A stretch of DNA of 26,103 nucleotides, taken from the NCBI GenBank assembly GCA_002373995.1, contig DFLB01000031.1, positions 15,983-42,085 on the forward strand. The letters run 5' to 3'. The DNA comes from Bacteroidales bacterium UBA3630 (lineage in GTDB: Bacteria > Bacteroidota > Bacteroidia > Bacteroidales > P3). The notes beneath the pieces were generated by a model. The model had not been told where the DNA came from and did not search any database. It was given only the letters and a program-made list of their open reading frames with translations. Both the position numbers and the translations under genes were made by a program. Below, piece after piece: positions 1-6,555 of this stretch (positions are counted from its first letter, which is position 1; the number at the start of each line of letters is the position of its first letter).

Positions 1-114
1 GGGGGGGGGATTATGGGGGAGTGACGGGGGAGTGATGGGGACGATAGTTGGATAGTTGTATTGATGGGTTATGGGGAGGGGGAGGTTAATGGGCTTATTG
101 GGGGCGGGTTGGGG
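1..114 (+). repeat. G-rich region with 11-bp period
   Basis: No gene is seen here. Two near-identical 11-mers, GGGGGAGTGAC (15-25) and GGGGGAGTGAT (26-36), lie in tandem and are flanked in phase by degenerate units at 4-14 and 37-47. An 8-bp tandem GATAGTTG follows (43-58). G-runs at 1-9, 15-19, 26-30 and 37-40, and again at 91-93, 100-104, 106-108 and 111-114, satisfy the usual G-quadruplex pattern on the plus strand. The window edge cuts this region, so the array may extend further left. Confidence 0.6.
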
Positions 115-140
115 ATAAATATAATGATTATCAGCAAAGC

Positions 141-346
141 TCCGAGAGAACAAAATAGCGTCTCTCGAGACGCAACTATGGGGTTGTTTCCAGCCCCCAC
201 ACTGCGAAAATCAGAGATTTTCTTGTATGGGGTTAATGAGATTAAGCCTCTCCGAGGCTTCTTCGGCATAATGCAGATAGTCGTTAAAATATTTATTTGG
301 GACAATAAATTGGGGTGGGTGACGTTTTTTCTGTTATCAGAAAAAA
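141..346. repeat. cluster of perfect short inverted repeats
   Basis: This non-coding stretch is much more AT-rich than the surrounding genes. It holds consecutive hairpins: 158-164/167-173 (GCGTCTC, 2-nt loop), 180-186/191-197 (one G-U pair if RNA), 206-212/216-222 (GAAAATC, 3-nt loop), 244-250/254-260 (AAGCCTC, 3-nt loop), 291-297/304-310 (ATTTATT, 6-nt loop) and 325-333/338-346 (TTTTTTCTG, 4-nt loop). An alternative pairing of 143-149 (CGAGAGA) with 161-167 overlaps the first. The last hairpin ends 18 nt before the start codon at 365. The arrangement looks like a modular dispersed repeat or a structured RNA. No family is recognised. Confidence 0.6.
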
Positions 347-364
347 GAGATCACCTGTATTGAT

Positions 365-808
365 ATGAAAAAGAATATTACTTTTACCTTGCTGGCGGCG
401 GCGTTGATGCTGACGGGATGCGCCAGCGACGAAGAGAAGATTGAGAGGGCGGCGTACAGGTACAGCTACGCTATGGCGAATTATGATGTGGATGGGGCGG
501 AGCGGTATGCCACGCGGGAGACACGGGAGACGACGCTGACGATGGCGCGGCAGTTGCTGCTGATGGTGGATTCGAGTTATATCAAGTCTGACACGCCGGC
601 GACGATCGAGATACGGCATATCTGGATGGCTGACGACAGCAGCGCGGTGGTGACGTATCACAAGACGACGCCTATCAAGGATTTTTCGGCGACGCTGGAT
701 ATGCGCAAGCGCGGGCATCGGTGGCTGGCCCACAATCCGGTGAAGAGCGTGGAGGCTCCGGAGGTTGAGGAGGCGAGGGTGCCCGAGGGGTTGAAGGAAG
801 AGGATTAG
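365..808 (+). CDS. small lipoprotein, DUF4878-like
   Basis: This encodes a 147-residue predicted lipoprotein. A short positively charged N-terminus and hydrophobic segment lead to the lipobox LTGC, with the lipidated Cys at residue 19. The mature part is about 128 residues with alternating helix and strand character (for example ATIEIRHIWMADDSSAVVTY) and an acidic C-terminal tail. Size and pattern resemble the SnoaL/NTF2-like DUF4878 lipoproteins common in Bacteroidales, but this was judged by eye. No catalytic motif is visible, so no function is assigned. The gene stands alone on the plus strand and ends 4 nt inside the convergent lipoprotein gene. No clear TAnnTTTG box was found upstream. 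Confidence 0.72.
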   Translation: MKKNITFTLLAAALMLTGCASDEEKIERAAYRYSYAMANYDVDGAERYATRETRETTLTMARQLLLMVDSSYIKSDTPATIEIRHIWMADDSSAVVTYHKTTPIKDFSATLDMRKRGHRWLAHNPVKSVEAPEVEEARVPEGLKEED

Positions 809-1146
809 CGGAGGTTGAGGCTGTCGCGTTCGGCTTCGAGGCGGGCGACGACTTCGTTGTGGATGTTTTCGTATTCGTCGAGGTGGCGCGAGTAGTATTG
901 GATGCTGCGCTCGACGTCTTGGCGTGTGACGCCGTGGAGGAGGAGGATGCTGTCGTAGGAGCGGAGGACGTGGTCGGGCAGGACGTCGTAGCGGTATTGC
1001 GTCTCGACGGCGTAGAAGCCTTCGAGGAGGTAGGCGTCGGCGAGGAAGTCGACCATGCGGTCGTGGGACATGACGTCGGCCGGGCGGCGGCCGGAGCCAC
1101 AGGCGACGAGGAGCAGGAGGAGGAGCGGGAGGAGGATTTTTTTCAT
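805..1146 (-). CDS. DUF4296 family lipoprotein
   Basis: This encodes a 113-residue lipoprotein. A poly-Leu signal peptide ends in the lipobox LVAC (Cys 16), followed by a compact helical domain. The pattern with MVDFLADAYLLEG near the start and SIQYYSRHLDEYENIHNEVV near the end fits DUF4296, a Bacteroidota lipoprotein family of unknown function. The start codon lies 13 nt beyond the T-run of the preceding terminator-like hairpin. No separate promoter is visible, so expression may depend on read-through from the upstream lipoprotein gene. The stop codon overlaps the stop of the convergent plus-strand gene. Confidence 0.78.
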   Translation of the reverse strand: MKKILLPLLLLLLVACGSGRRPADVMSHDRMVDFLADAYLLEGFYAVETQYRYDVLPDHVLRSYDSILLLHGVTRQDVERSIQYYSRHLDEYENIHNEVVARLEAERDSLNLR

Positions 1147-1159
1147 GGGCGATGAGGAT

Positions 1160-1194
1160 AAAAAAAGCAGGTCTGGCTGAAGGAGCAGACCTGC
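1160..1194 (-). terminator. intrinsic terminator between two lipoprotein genes
   Basis: A perfect 9-bp stem, GCAGGTCTG (1167-1175) with CAGACCTGC (1186-1194), has a 10-nt loop and is followed on the minus strand by seven T. It lies 19 nt after the stop of the 1214-1660 gene and just before the DUF4296 start. On the plus strand the stem is followed by CTTTT, so it may also stop transcripts from the 365-808 gene. Confidence 0.8.
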
Positions 1195-1213
1195 CTTTTG
1201 GGTTAACGAGTGA

Positions 1214-1660
1214 TTAGTTCTTTTTGTTCAGCGCGTTGGACAGGGCCTCGGCACCTTTCTTGATACCCTCGTTGGCAGCATCTTTAGCAGCAGCGGTGGC
1301 TTTCTCCTTGATGCAGCTCTGGTACTCGGCTTCCATGGCGGCCTTGAACTCGTCGTTGCCTTCGTAGGCGGCGTAGGACTGGCTGAGGATGCTCTTGATG
1401 CAGCTCTCGACGCTGGCGGCGTCGGTCTTGTAGCAGTTGCATTTGGCACGGCCGGCTTCAGCGGCGGCGTCCAACATGGCCTGATGGTCGGCATCGCTCA
1501 TAGCGGCAGCCTCAACAGGGGCGGCGGTGCATTCCTGGGCGACTTCTTCGACGGTTTCTTCGACGGTGCTGTCAACGGCCTCAGCGTTTTTGTGGCCACA
1601 AGCAACGGTCATAGCGGCGACAAACATGGCGCAGCTGACAAAAGCTAAAACTTTCTTCAT
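1214..1660 (-). CDS. Cys-containing Ala/Glu-rich lipoprotein
   Basis: This encodes a 148-residue lipoprotein of no recognised named family. The ATG at 1660 is preferred over one 27 nt upstream because it begins directly with the signal peptide (MKKVLAFVSC). The lipobox is TVAC, with the lipidated Cys at residue 21. A low-complexity Glu/Ala linker leads to a helical segment with CNCYK, then SCIK and SCIKEK, giving a Cys-x-Cys pair and two further Cys. The C-terminal 35 residues are Ala/Lys-rich and probably helical. The Cys pattern suggests disulphides or metal binding, but nothing visible proves it. A TAnnTTTG promoter lies upstream and an intrinsic terminator downstream. Confidence 0.72.
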   Translation of the reverse strand: MKKVLAFVSCAMFVAAMTVACGHKNAEAVDSTVEETVEEVAQECTAAPVEAAAMSDADHQAMLDAAAEAGRAKCNCYKTDAASVESCIKSILSQSYAAYEGNDEFKAAMEAEYQSCIKEKATAAAKDAANEGIKKGAEALSNALNKKN

Positions 1661-1712
1661 TTGTTTTTGATTTTTAAGGTTATACAATATGTTTTCGTTT
1701 TATTTCGAGATG

Positions 1713-1745
1713 CAAAGATACTACAATTAGCTGGTAGAGAGGCAA
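1713..1745 (-). promoter_or_regulatory. promoter of the 1214-1660 lipoprotein gene
   Basis: A Bacteroidota -7 box TATCTTTG is at 1713-1720 on the minus strand, with a possible -33 TTG at 1743-1745 (22-nt spacer, slightly long). The implied leader is about 50 nt, AT-rich and without a Shine-Dalgarno sequence. Confidence 0.55.
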
Positions 1746-1793
1746 GGAATAATCTTAAATAATGTAAAAAAGGGGCAGATGGGGGGATGGGGT

Positions 1794-1849
1794 GTGCTTA
1801 GGATATGCTTAGGATATGCTTAGGTAATGCTTAGGTAATGCTTAGGATG
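1794..1849. repeat. five-copy 11-bp tandem repeat
   Basis: Five units run head to tail at 1795-1805, 1806-1816, 1817-1827, 1828-1838 and 1839-1849: TGCTTAGGATA twice, TGCTTAGGTAA twice, then TGCTTAGGATG. The array lies between the 3' end of tRNA-Val and the promoter of the next minus-strand gene, 73 nt upstream of its -7 box. Confidence 0.9.
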
Positions 1850-1866
1850 AGGGTGGGGGTAAAGGG

Positions 1867-1892
1867 GAAAGCATGCCGTGGGGCATGCTTTC
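1867..1892 (-). terminator. hairpin downstream of tRNA-Val
   Basis: A perfect 11-bp stem (1867-1877 with 1882-1892, sequence GAAAGCATGCC) has a 4-nt loop and starts 10 nt after the encoded CCA of the tRNA. It is followed on the minus strand by CCCC and only a short T-run, so it may be a processing or weak termination signal. Confidence 0.5.
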
Positions 1893-1902
1893 GGGTGGGG
1901 TT

Positions 1903-1980
1903 TGGTGGGAGTAACAGGGATCGAACCAGTGACCTCCTGCTTGTAAGGCAGGCGCTCTGAACCAGCTGAGCTATACTCCC
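1903..1980 (-). tRNA. tRNA-Val (anticodon TAC)
   Basis: Read on the minus strand, this folds as a full cloverleaf. The acceptor GGGAGTA pairs perfectly with TACTCCC. The D-stem is GCTC/GAGC. The anticodon stem CCTGC/GCAGG encloses the loop CTTACAA, giving anticodon TAC (valine). The T-loop is TTCGATC. The T-stem ACTGG/CCTGT has a T-T mismatch at position 51-63. Discriminator A and CCA are encoded (CCA at 1903-1905). It has its own promoter inside the end of the upstream ABC transporter region. Confidence 0.95.
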
Positions 1981-2001
1981 GGATTGGTTGTTTTGAGGGT
2001 G

Positions 2002-2033
2002 CAAAAGTACTAATATTTTGCGAGGTAGCAAAA
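2002..2033 (-). promoter_or_regulatory. promoter of tRNA-Val
   Basis: The -7 box TACTTTTG is at 2002-2009 and the -33 TTTTG at 2029-2033, with a 19-nt spacer. This is close to the textbook Bacteroidota promoter and among the best in the window. It begins directly after the stop codon of the ABC transporter gene, so the tRNA can be transcribed on its own. Confidence 0.8.
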
Positions 2034-2034
2034 T

Positions 2035-3852
2035 TTATTTTATAAAAGACTGCATATCAACGAGCTTCTTGTAGAGACCATCGGCAGAGAGGAGTTGGTC
2101 GTGGGTGCCGCGTTCGACGATGCGGCCTTTGTCAAGGACGATGATGGTGTCGGCGTGGCGGATGGTGGAGAGGCGGTGAGCGATGACGATGGAGGTGCGG
2201 CCGCGCATGACGGTTTCGAGGGCTTGCTGGACGGCGCGTTCGCTTTCGGAGTCGAGGGCGGAGGTGGCTTCGTCGAGGATGAGGATGGGTGTTTCGCGGA
2301 GGACGGCGCGAGCTATGGAGAGGCGCTGTCGCTGGCCGCCGGAGAGGTTGAGGCCGCGGTCGCCGATGAGGGTGTCGTAGCCTTGCGGGAGGGAGTCGAT
2401 GAACTCGTCGGCGTGGGCGATGCGTGCGGCCTGACGGATTTGCTCGCGGGAGTAGCGTTCGGAGCCGAAGGCGATGTTGGCGGCGACGGTGTCGTTGAAG
2501 AGGATGCAGTTTTGGGAGACGAGGCCGAATTGCCGGCGGAGGGAGTTGATGTTGAGGTCGGTGATGGTATGGCCATCAATGGAGATATGGCCTGAGGTGC
2601 AGTCGTAGAAGCGTGGGAGGAGGTCGACGAGGGTGCTCTTGCCGGCACCGGAGGGTCCGACGATGGCGACGGTGTCGCCTTTGGCGATGCGGAGGTCGAT
2701 GTGTTGGAGGATGGGGATGCCGTCGTCGAAATGGAAGCCGACGTCGTGGCAGATGAGTTCGGAGGAGAAGGTGGGGAGGGTGAGGGCGTGGGGTTTTTCG
2801 AGGATGACTTCGTCGGCGTCGAGGACTTCGAGGAATCGTTTGGCGGAGGCGCTGCCTTTCTGCAGGCTGTTGTAGGCTTTGACGATGGATTGGATGGGGG
2901 GTATGAGGCGAGCAAAGATGATGACAAAGAAGATGAAGACGGAGGGTTGGATGTGGCCACCGATGACCCAGGAGCCGCCGACGATGAGGATGATGACCAG
3001 GCCGAGGGTGCCGAGGATTTCGGACAGGGGGCTGGAGAGTTCGCGTTTGCGGGCGACGCTTATCATGGTGGCTGCGTAGTCGTCGTTGGCTTGTCGGAAG
3101 CGGCGCTCGCGGTCGTCTTCGCGGCCGAAGCTTTTGATGGCCCGCAGGCCAGCCAGAGACTCGTCGAGCAGGGCGAAGAGGCGTCCCAGGCGGCTCTGGC
3201 CACGCTGGGAGTTGCGCTTGAGGCTCCTGCCAATTCTCGCCATGAGCCATATACCGCCGGGGAGTACGAGGAGGAAGAGGACGAAGAGGCGCCAGGAGAC
3301 GAAGAGGAGGGTGGCGCAGAAGACAATCACGTGGATGGGGTCGCGCACGAGGGCTTCCATGGTGCTGACCACGCTCCACTCGACATCGGCGAGGTCGTTG
3401 GACATGCGGCTGATGAGGTCGCCACGGCGTCGACGGCCAAAGAAGCTGACGGGCAGGACGGTGATACGGTGGTAGAGGTCGTTGCGCAGGTGCTCGATCA
3501 GGCCGTTGCGGGTGATGTTGAGGAAGACGTAGCTGAGGTAGCGGAAGAGGTTGCTCAGGAGAGAGCAAGCCAGGTAGCCACCAGCGATGACCAGGAGGCA
3601 GGTCCAGAGGCCATAGGTTTGCTGATAGCGGTGGAGGTGCCAGAAGGCCCAGTCGGCGATGTGCTCCTGGTCGAATGCCAGGGCGGGTTCCGCGTCGGGC
3701 ACGTTGCCTATGCCAAAGAGCAATTCGACAAAGGGCACAATCATGACATAGGAGCCAAGATTGAAGAGGATGTGCAAGAGGTTGAAAAGGACGTTCAGGC
3801 AGAGCTGGACGGGGAAGTGTTTCAGATAGCGGAATATGCGGAGGATGGGCAT
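2035..3852 (-). CDS. MsbA-type ABC exporter (permease-ATPase fusion)
   Basis: This encodes a 605-residue ABC half-transporter of the MsbA/multidrug exporter type, which works as a homodimer in the inner membrane. The N-terminal half (about 1-330) has hydrophobic segments near 15-50, 83-112, 172-205 and 280-320. The C-terminal half is a complete ATPase: Walker A GPSGAGKST at 399-407, Q-loop Gln447, signature LSGGQ at 503-507, Walker B with Glu528 and H-loop His559. The start at 3852 gives the usual N-terminus; the frame opens 52 codons earlier, but that part overlaps the upstream gene. It starts 13 nt after that gene's stop, as last gene of the sufC operon. The substrate (lipid A core, other lipid or drug) cannot be told from sequence. 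Confidence 0.92.
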   Translation of the reverse strand: MPILRIFRYLKHFPVQLCLNVLFNLLHILFNLGSYVMIVPFVELLFGIGNVPDAEPALAFDQEHIADWAFWHLHRYQQTYGLWTCLLVIAGGYLACSLLSNLFRYLSYVFLNITRNGLIEHLRNDLYHRITVLPVSFFGRRRRGDLISRMSNDLADVEWSVVSTMEALVRDPIHVIVFCATLLFVSWRLFVLFLLVLPGGIWLMARIGRSLKRNSQRGQSRLGRLFALLDESLAGLRAIKSFGREDDRERRFRQANDDYAATMISVARKRELSSPLSEILGTLGLVIILIVGGSWVIGGHIQPSVFIFFVIIFARLIPPIQSIVKAYNSLQKGSASAKRFLEVLDADEVILEKPHALTLPTFSSELICHDVGFHFDDGIPILQHIDLRIAKGDTVAIVGPSGAGKSTLVDLLPRFYDCTSGHISIDGHTITDLNINSLRRQFGLVSQNCILFNDTVAANIAFGSERYSREQIRQAARIAHADEFIDSLPQGYDTLIGDRGLNLSGGQRQRLSIARAVLRETPILILDEATSALDSESERAVQQALETVMRGRTSIVIAHRLSTIRHADTIIVLDKGRIVERGTHDQLLSADGLYKKLVDMQSFIK

Positions 3853-3865
3853 GGGGAGGTGAGGA

Positions 3866-5626
3866 TTAACGATTGGTGATTCGGGGGGCAGGGATGTCGG
3901 TGCCAAATCGTATGGCGAGGCGTTCGGCGCGGATCCCTTTGGAACGAAGGCGGTCACAAGCGGCCTTGGCATCTTCCTGTCTGGGGCACTCGACGGAGAT
4001 ATGGACACGGGGGTTTGCGATGAGCCATGCTGCCAGCGCGTCGACTACGGCAGGTTGGTCCAAGGAGATAACAGAGAGGCTGTCGTTCAGAGAGACGATA
4101 TTGTTCCGAAGGGTTTTGGCATTGCCATAAAGGATGCAGGGGAGCGTTCCGGGCTCGGAGAAGAGGTGGGCCGAGACATACTGTTCGGAGAGCATCAGCA
4201 ATGTGTCGCGAACGGCTCGTGGCGATTGCACTGTGAAGTGGCAGAGCCGCATAGGTTCCGGTCGCGCGGCGGGGTAGAGGTCAAAAAGCAACACATCGCT
4301 ACTGCGTGCACCGTCAAGCTTGGCAGCGAAATAGGCCTGGCGTCCGTCGGCCGTAACGCCAAAGGAAACAGCATCGTCCTCGCCGTTGATGGGCAAGCCC
4401 AAATTGGTAGGCCTATTGCCGTAAGGGTCTGAAAGATTGACAAAATAGACATCGTAGCCGCCGAAGCCCTGCCAGCCGTCGCTGAGGAAATAAAGCGTAT
4501 GGCCGTCGGCGGCGAGGAAGGGGGCTTTCTCATTGCCAGCGGTGTTAACACTTGAGCCCAAGTTCTCAGCCCGGCTCCAGTCGCCGTTGGGCAAGCGATG
4601 ACAACGCCAGAGGTCTATCCCACCCTGACCTCCTTTGCGATTGGAAGCGAAAATCAGCGTCTTGCCGTCAGCACTGATAGAAGGTTGTGACTCCCACGAC
4701 TGGTCGCCATTGACCTGAGGGCCACATGGCTGAGGCTGTTGCCACTGCCCATCCACCCTTCGCACACAATAGATGTCGCTATTGGCATAGGCACCATTTG
4801 TGCGTATCACCGAGTAATAAAGCTCGCAGCCGTCGGCCGTCAGACTCACGGAGCCCTCAGGCTCGCCGCCGTTGAAGGGAGGCGGCAACTCAGATCCTTT
4901 ACTGAAAAGGGTGTCGTTCAAGCGTTTGCTACAAAACAATTTCCACTGCTTCCGTTCCAGTTCACGGGCATAGAAAGTACGCTCGTTCGAAGCTGGCATT
5001 TCGCGCAGGTAATAGAAAGTCTGACCGTCATGCGACAGGAATGGCATTATCTCGTTGTTGGGGGAGCTGACACCCGCCACGCGCCGAGGGTCGAAAGGAG
5101 ACATTCTAAGCACTGCCTCGGCCAGGAACTGCGACCAATAGAGGTAGTTGGAGGCCTCTTCGTAGACCGCAAGCACGGCCTTGTCCGAGCTTGCCTCGCT
5201 CAAAGAGAAATAGCGATTCAGCTCGCTGGCGGCCTCTTCGAAGCGATCGTCCGTATAGTAGATGAGGCCCATGTAGTAATGTGCCAGAGGATGGGGGTAG
5301 TCGGGGTTCAATTCTATGCAACGGGTGAAGTAGCGCCTGATGGCTGATACATTGAAACCATCCTTGACGGCCATCATACCGAGCCAAAACTGCGGGTCGG
5401 CAGCCTTGGGGTAACGAGCAGCCACACGACGCATATGCTGCGCTGCAGCATGGTAGTCACGCCGACCATACATGGCCAGGGCATCGTCATAGGTCTTACG
5501 GTCAACAGGCTTGAATTCCTGAGACTGAAGGCCTGTGGCTCGGGAGAGCAAGAAAACAAGCAGGAGGACAGCGAAGTGGGAATGCGCCGCCAAGCCGACT
5601 GTCTGTTTTCTGAATCCCTTATTCAT
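3866..5626 (-). CDS. TPR and PD40 beta-propeller envelope protein, PorE/OmpA-like
   Basis: This encodes a 586-residue exported protein with a signal peptide ending near GLQSQ. TPR repeats cover about residues 40-165. Five or more PD40/WD40-like propeller motifs of the type S.DG..L.F follow at about 190-445, for example SISADGKTLIFASNRKGG. The C-terminal 130 residues sit where an OmpA-like domain lies in PorE-type proteins, but only a weak match (VVDALAAWLIANPRVHISVE, then LRSKGIRAERL) remains. There is no lipobox. TPR-PD40-OmpA proteins attach envelope machines, including the T9SS, to peptidoglycan; this role is inferred. The ATG at 5626 lies 2 nt after the sufD stop; a GTG at 5632 is the alternative start. 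Confidence 0.75.
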   Translation of the reverse strand: MNKGFRKQTVGLAAHSHFAVLLLVFLLSRATGLQSQEFKPVDRKTYDDALAMYGRRDYHAAAQHMRRVAARYPKAADPQFWLGMMAVKDGFNVSAIRRYFTRCIELNPDYPHPLAHYYMGLIYYTDDRFEEAASELNRYFSLSEASSDKAVLAVYEEASNYLYWSQFLAEAVLRMSPFDPRRVAGVSSPNNEIMPFLSHDGQTFYYLREMPASNERTFYARELERKQWKLFCSKRLNDTLFSKGSELPPPFNGGEPEGSVSLTADGCELYYSVIRTNGAYANSDIYCVRRVDGQWQQPQPCGPQVNGDQSWESQPSISADGKTLIFASNRKGGQGGIDLWRCHRLPNGDWSRAENLGSSVNTAGNEKAPFLAADGHTLYFLSDGWQGFGGYDVYFVNLSDPYGNRPTNLGLPINGEDDAVSFGVTADGRQAYFAAKLDGARSSDVLLFDLYPAARPEPMRLCHFTVQSPRAVRDTLLMLSEQYVSAHLFSEPGTLPCILYGNAKTLRNNIVSLNDSLSVISLDQPAVVDALAAWLIANPRVHISVECPRQEDAKAACDRLRSKGIRAERLAIRFGTDIPAPRITNR

Positions 5627-5628
5627 GT

Positions 5629-6555
5629 TCACAACTTGCTGGGATCGATCTCAAAGCGAGCATCGGGGCCGTTACAAGGCGAAGAACAGGTAATGGCACA
5701 CTCAGCGCAGGAGGTCAATTCGCCATGCAGACGCTTCTTAACCATATCCTCCACCGCCTCGCGCAAGCGTGGCCGCGCGATTTGTCTTATCACCTCATCG
5801 CAGAAGGCATAGCTGAGCATCGTCACCGCAGTGCGATGGCTGATGCCACGCGTCATCAGATAGAAGAGAGCCTGTTCATCAAGCTGGCCGATGGTGCTGC
5901 CATGCGAGCACTTGACATCGTCGTTATAGATTTCAAGGAACGGCCGGGTGTCCACATGGGCCTTGTCCGTTAACAAGATGTTACGGTTGGTCTGATATGC
6001 CTCTGTTTTCACTGCTCCGTCCTGCACCAGTACATGGCCGTTGAAGCGGGCACGTGCCGAGTCGTCGAGGATGCCCTTGTAGAGCTCACGGCTGTGACAA
6101 TGGGGCTTGGCGTGTTCAACAAAGATATAGTTGTCGCACTGCTGCTCGCGATCCATCAGATAGAGCCCGTCGGCCTCGACAGAGCAACCTTCGGCCTGCA
6201 TACGTATCTCCACTTGGTTGCGCACATGCGCACCGCCAAGCGTCAAGGTATTCATCCTCAACTGTGCGTCGCGCTGCATCACGATGCGCGTCTGAGTGAA
6301 GTGTCTGTCTGGGGTATTAAGTCCTTGCAGGCGGTAGAACTCCAGCCGGGCATCGGCGGCGATGTGTATTTCCACCAGCGGCAGTGAGGGCAACCTAACG
6401 AGGTCGTCATCCACCAAGGGTGTCAGCCAATCCTCGTCCGATGCCAACACCTTCAGCTCGCCGCCTGCGGGCACCTCCAACACCTCGGCCTTCGCGCCAG
6501 AGGGTAGATGCCAATCGTCGCCCCAAATATCAGGCAGTTGGTCTTTTCTTATCAT
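5629..6555 (-). CDS. sufD: Fe-S cluster assembly protein SufD (short form)
   Basis: This encodes a 308-residue SufB/SufD-family protein, the scaffold partner of SufB and SufC in iron-sulfur cluster assembly. The beta-helix core is recognisable (YIFVEHAKPHCHSRELYKGI, ARARFNGHVLV, TRPFLEIYNDDVKCSHGST, QALFYLMTRGIS). Asp-Asp-Val-Lys-Cys-Ser-His-Gly is the family's typical C-terminal motif. It is shorter than the roughly 420-450 residues usual for SufD, with most of the N-terminal region missing. The tail carries four cysteines, C283-x2-C286-x3-C290-x3-C294. The start overlaps the sufC stop by 4 nt (ATGA), implying translational coupling. No sufB or sufS is visible in this operon. Confidence 0.92.
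   Translation of the reverse strand: MIRKDQLPDIWGDDWHLPSGAKAEVLEVPAGGELKVLASDEDWLTPLVDDDLVRLPSLPLVEIHIAADARLEFYRLQGLNTPDRHFTQTRIVMQRDAQLRMNTLTLGGAHVRNQVEIRMQAEGCSVEADGLYLMDREQQCDNYIFVEHAKPHCHSRELYKGILDDSARARFNGHVLVQDGAVKTEAYQTNRNILLTDKAHVDTRPFLEIYNDDVKCSHGSTIGQLDEQALFYLMTRGISHRTAVTMLSYAFCDEVIRQIARPRLREAVEDMVKKRLHGELTSCAECAITCSSPCNGPDARFEIDPSKL

Noticed and set aside
61..363. Short open frames on both strands across 61-363
   Set aside because: They cross the G-rich block and hairpin cluster; the translation looks like repeat-derived sequence and not a protein.
2701..3879. Long acidic frame opposite the ABC transporter gene
   Set aside because: It lies wholly within a canonical ABC exporter gene and consists of Glu/Asp/Gly runs with no domain.
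3853..4008. 52-codon N-terminal extension of the ABC exporter
   Set aside because: It overlaps the coding end of the upstream gene and is Pro/Ser-rich without similarity to exporter N-termini. The ATG at 3852 gives a normal start.
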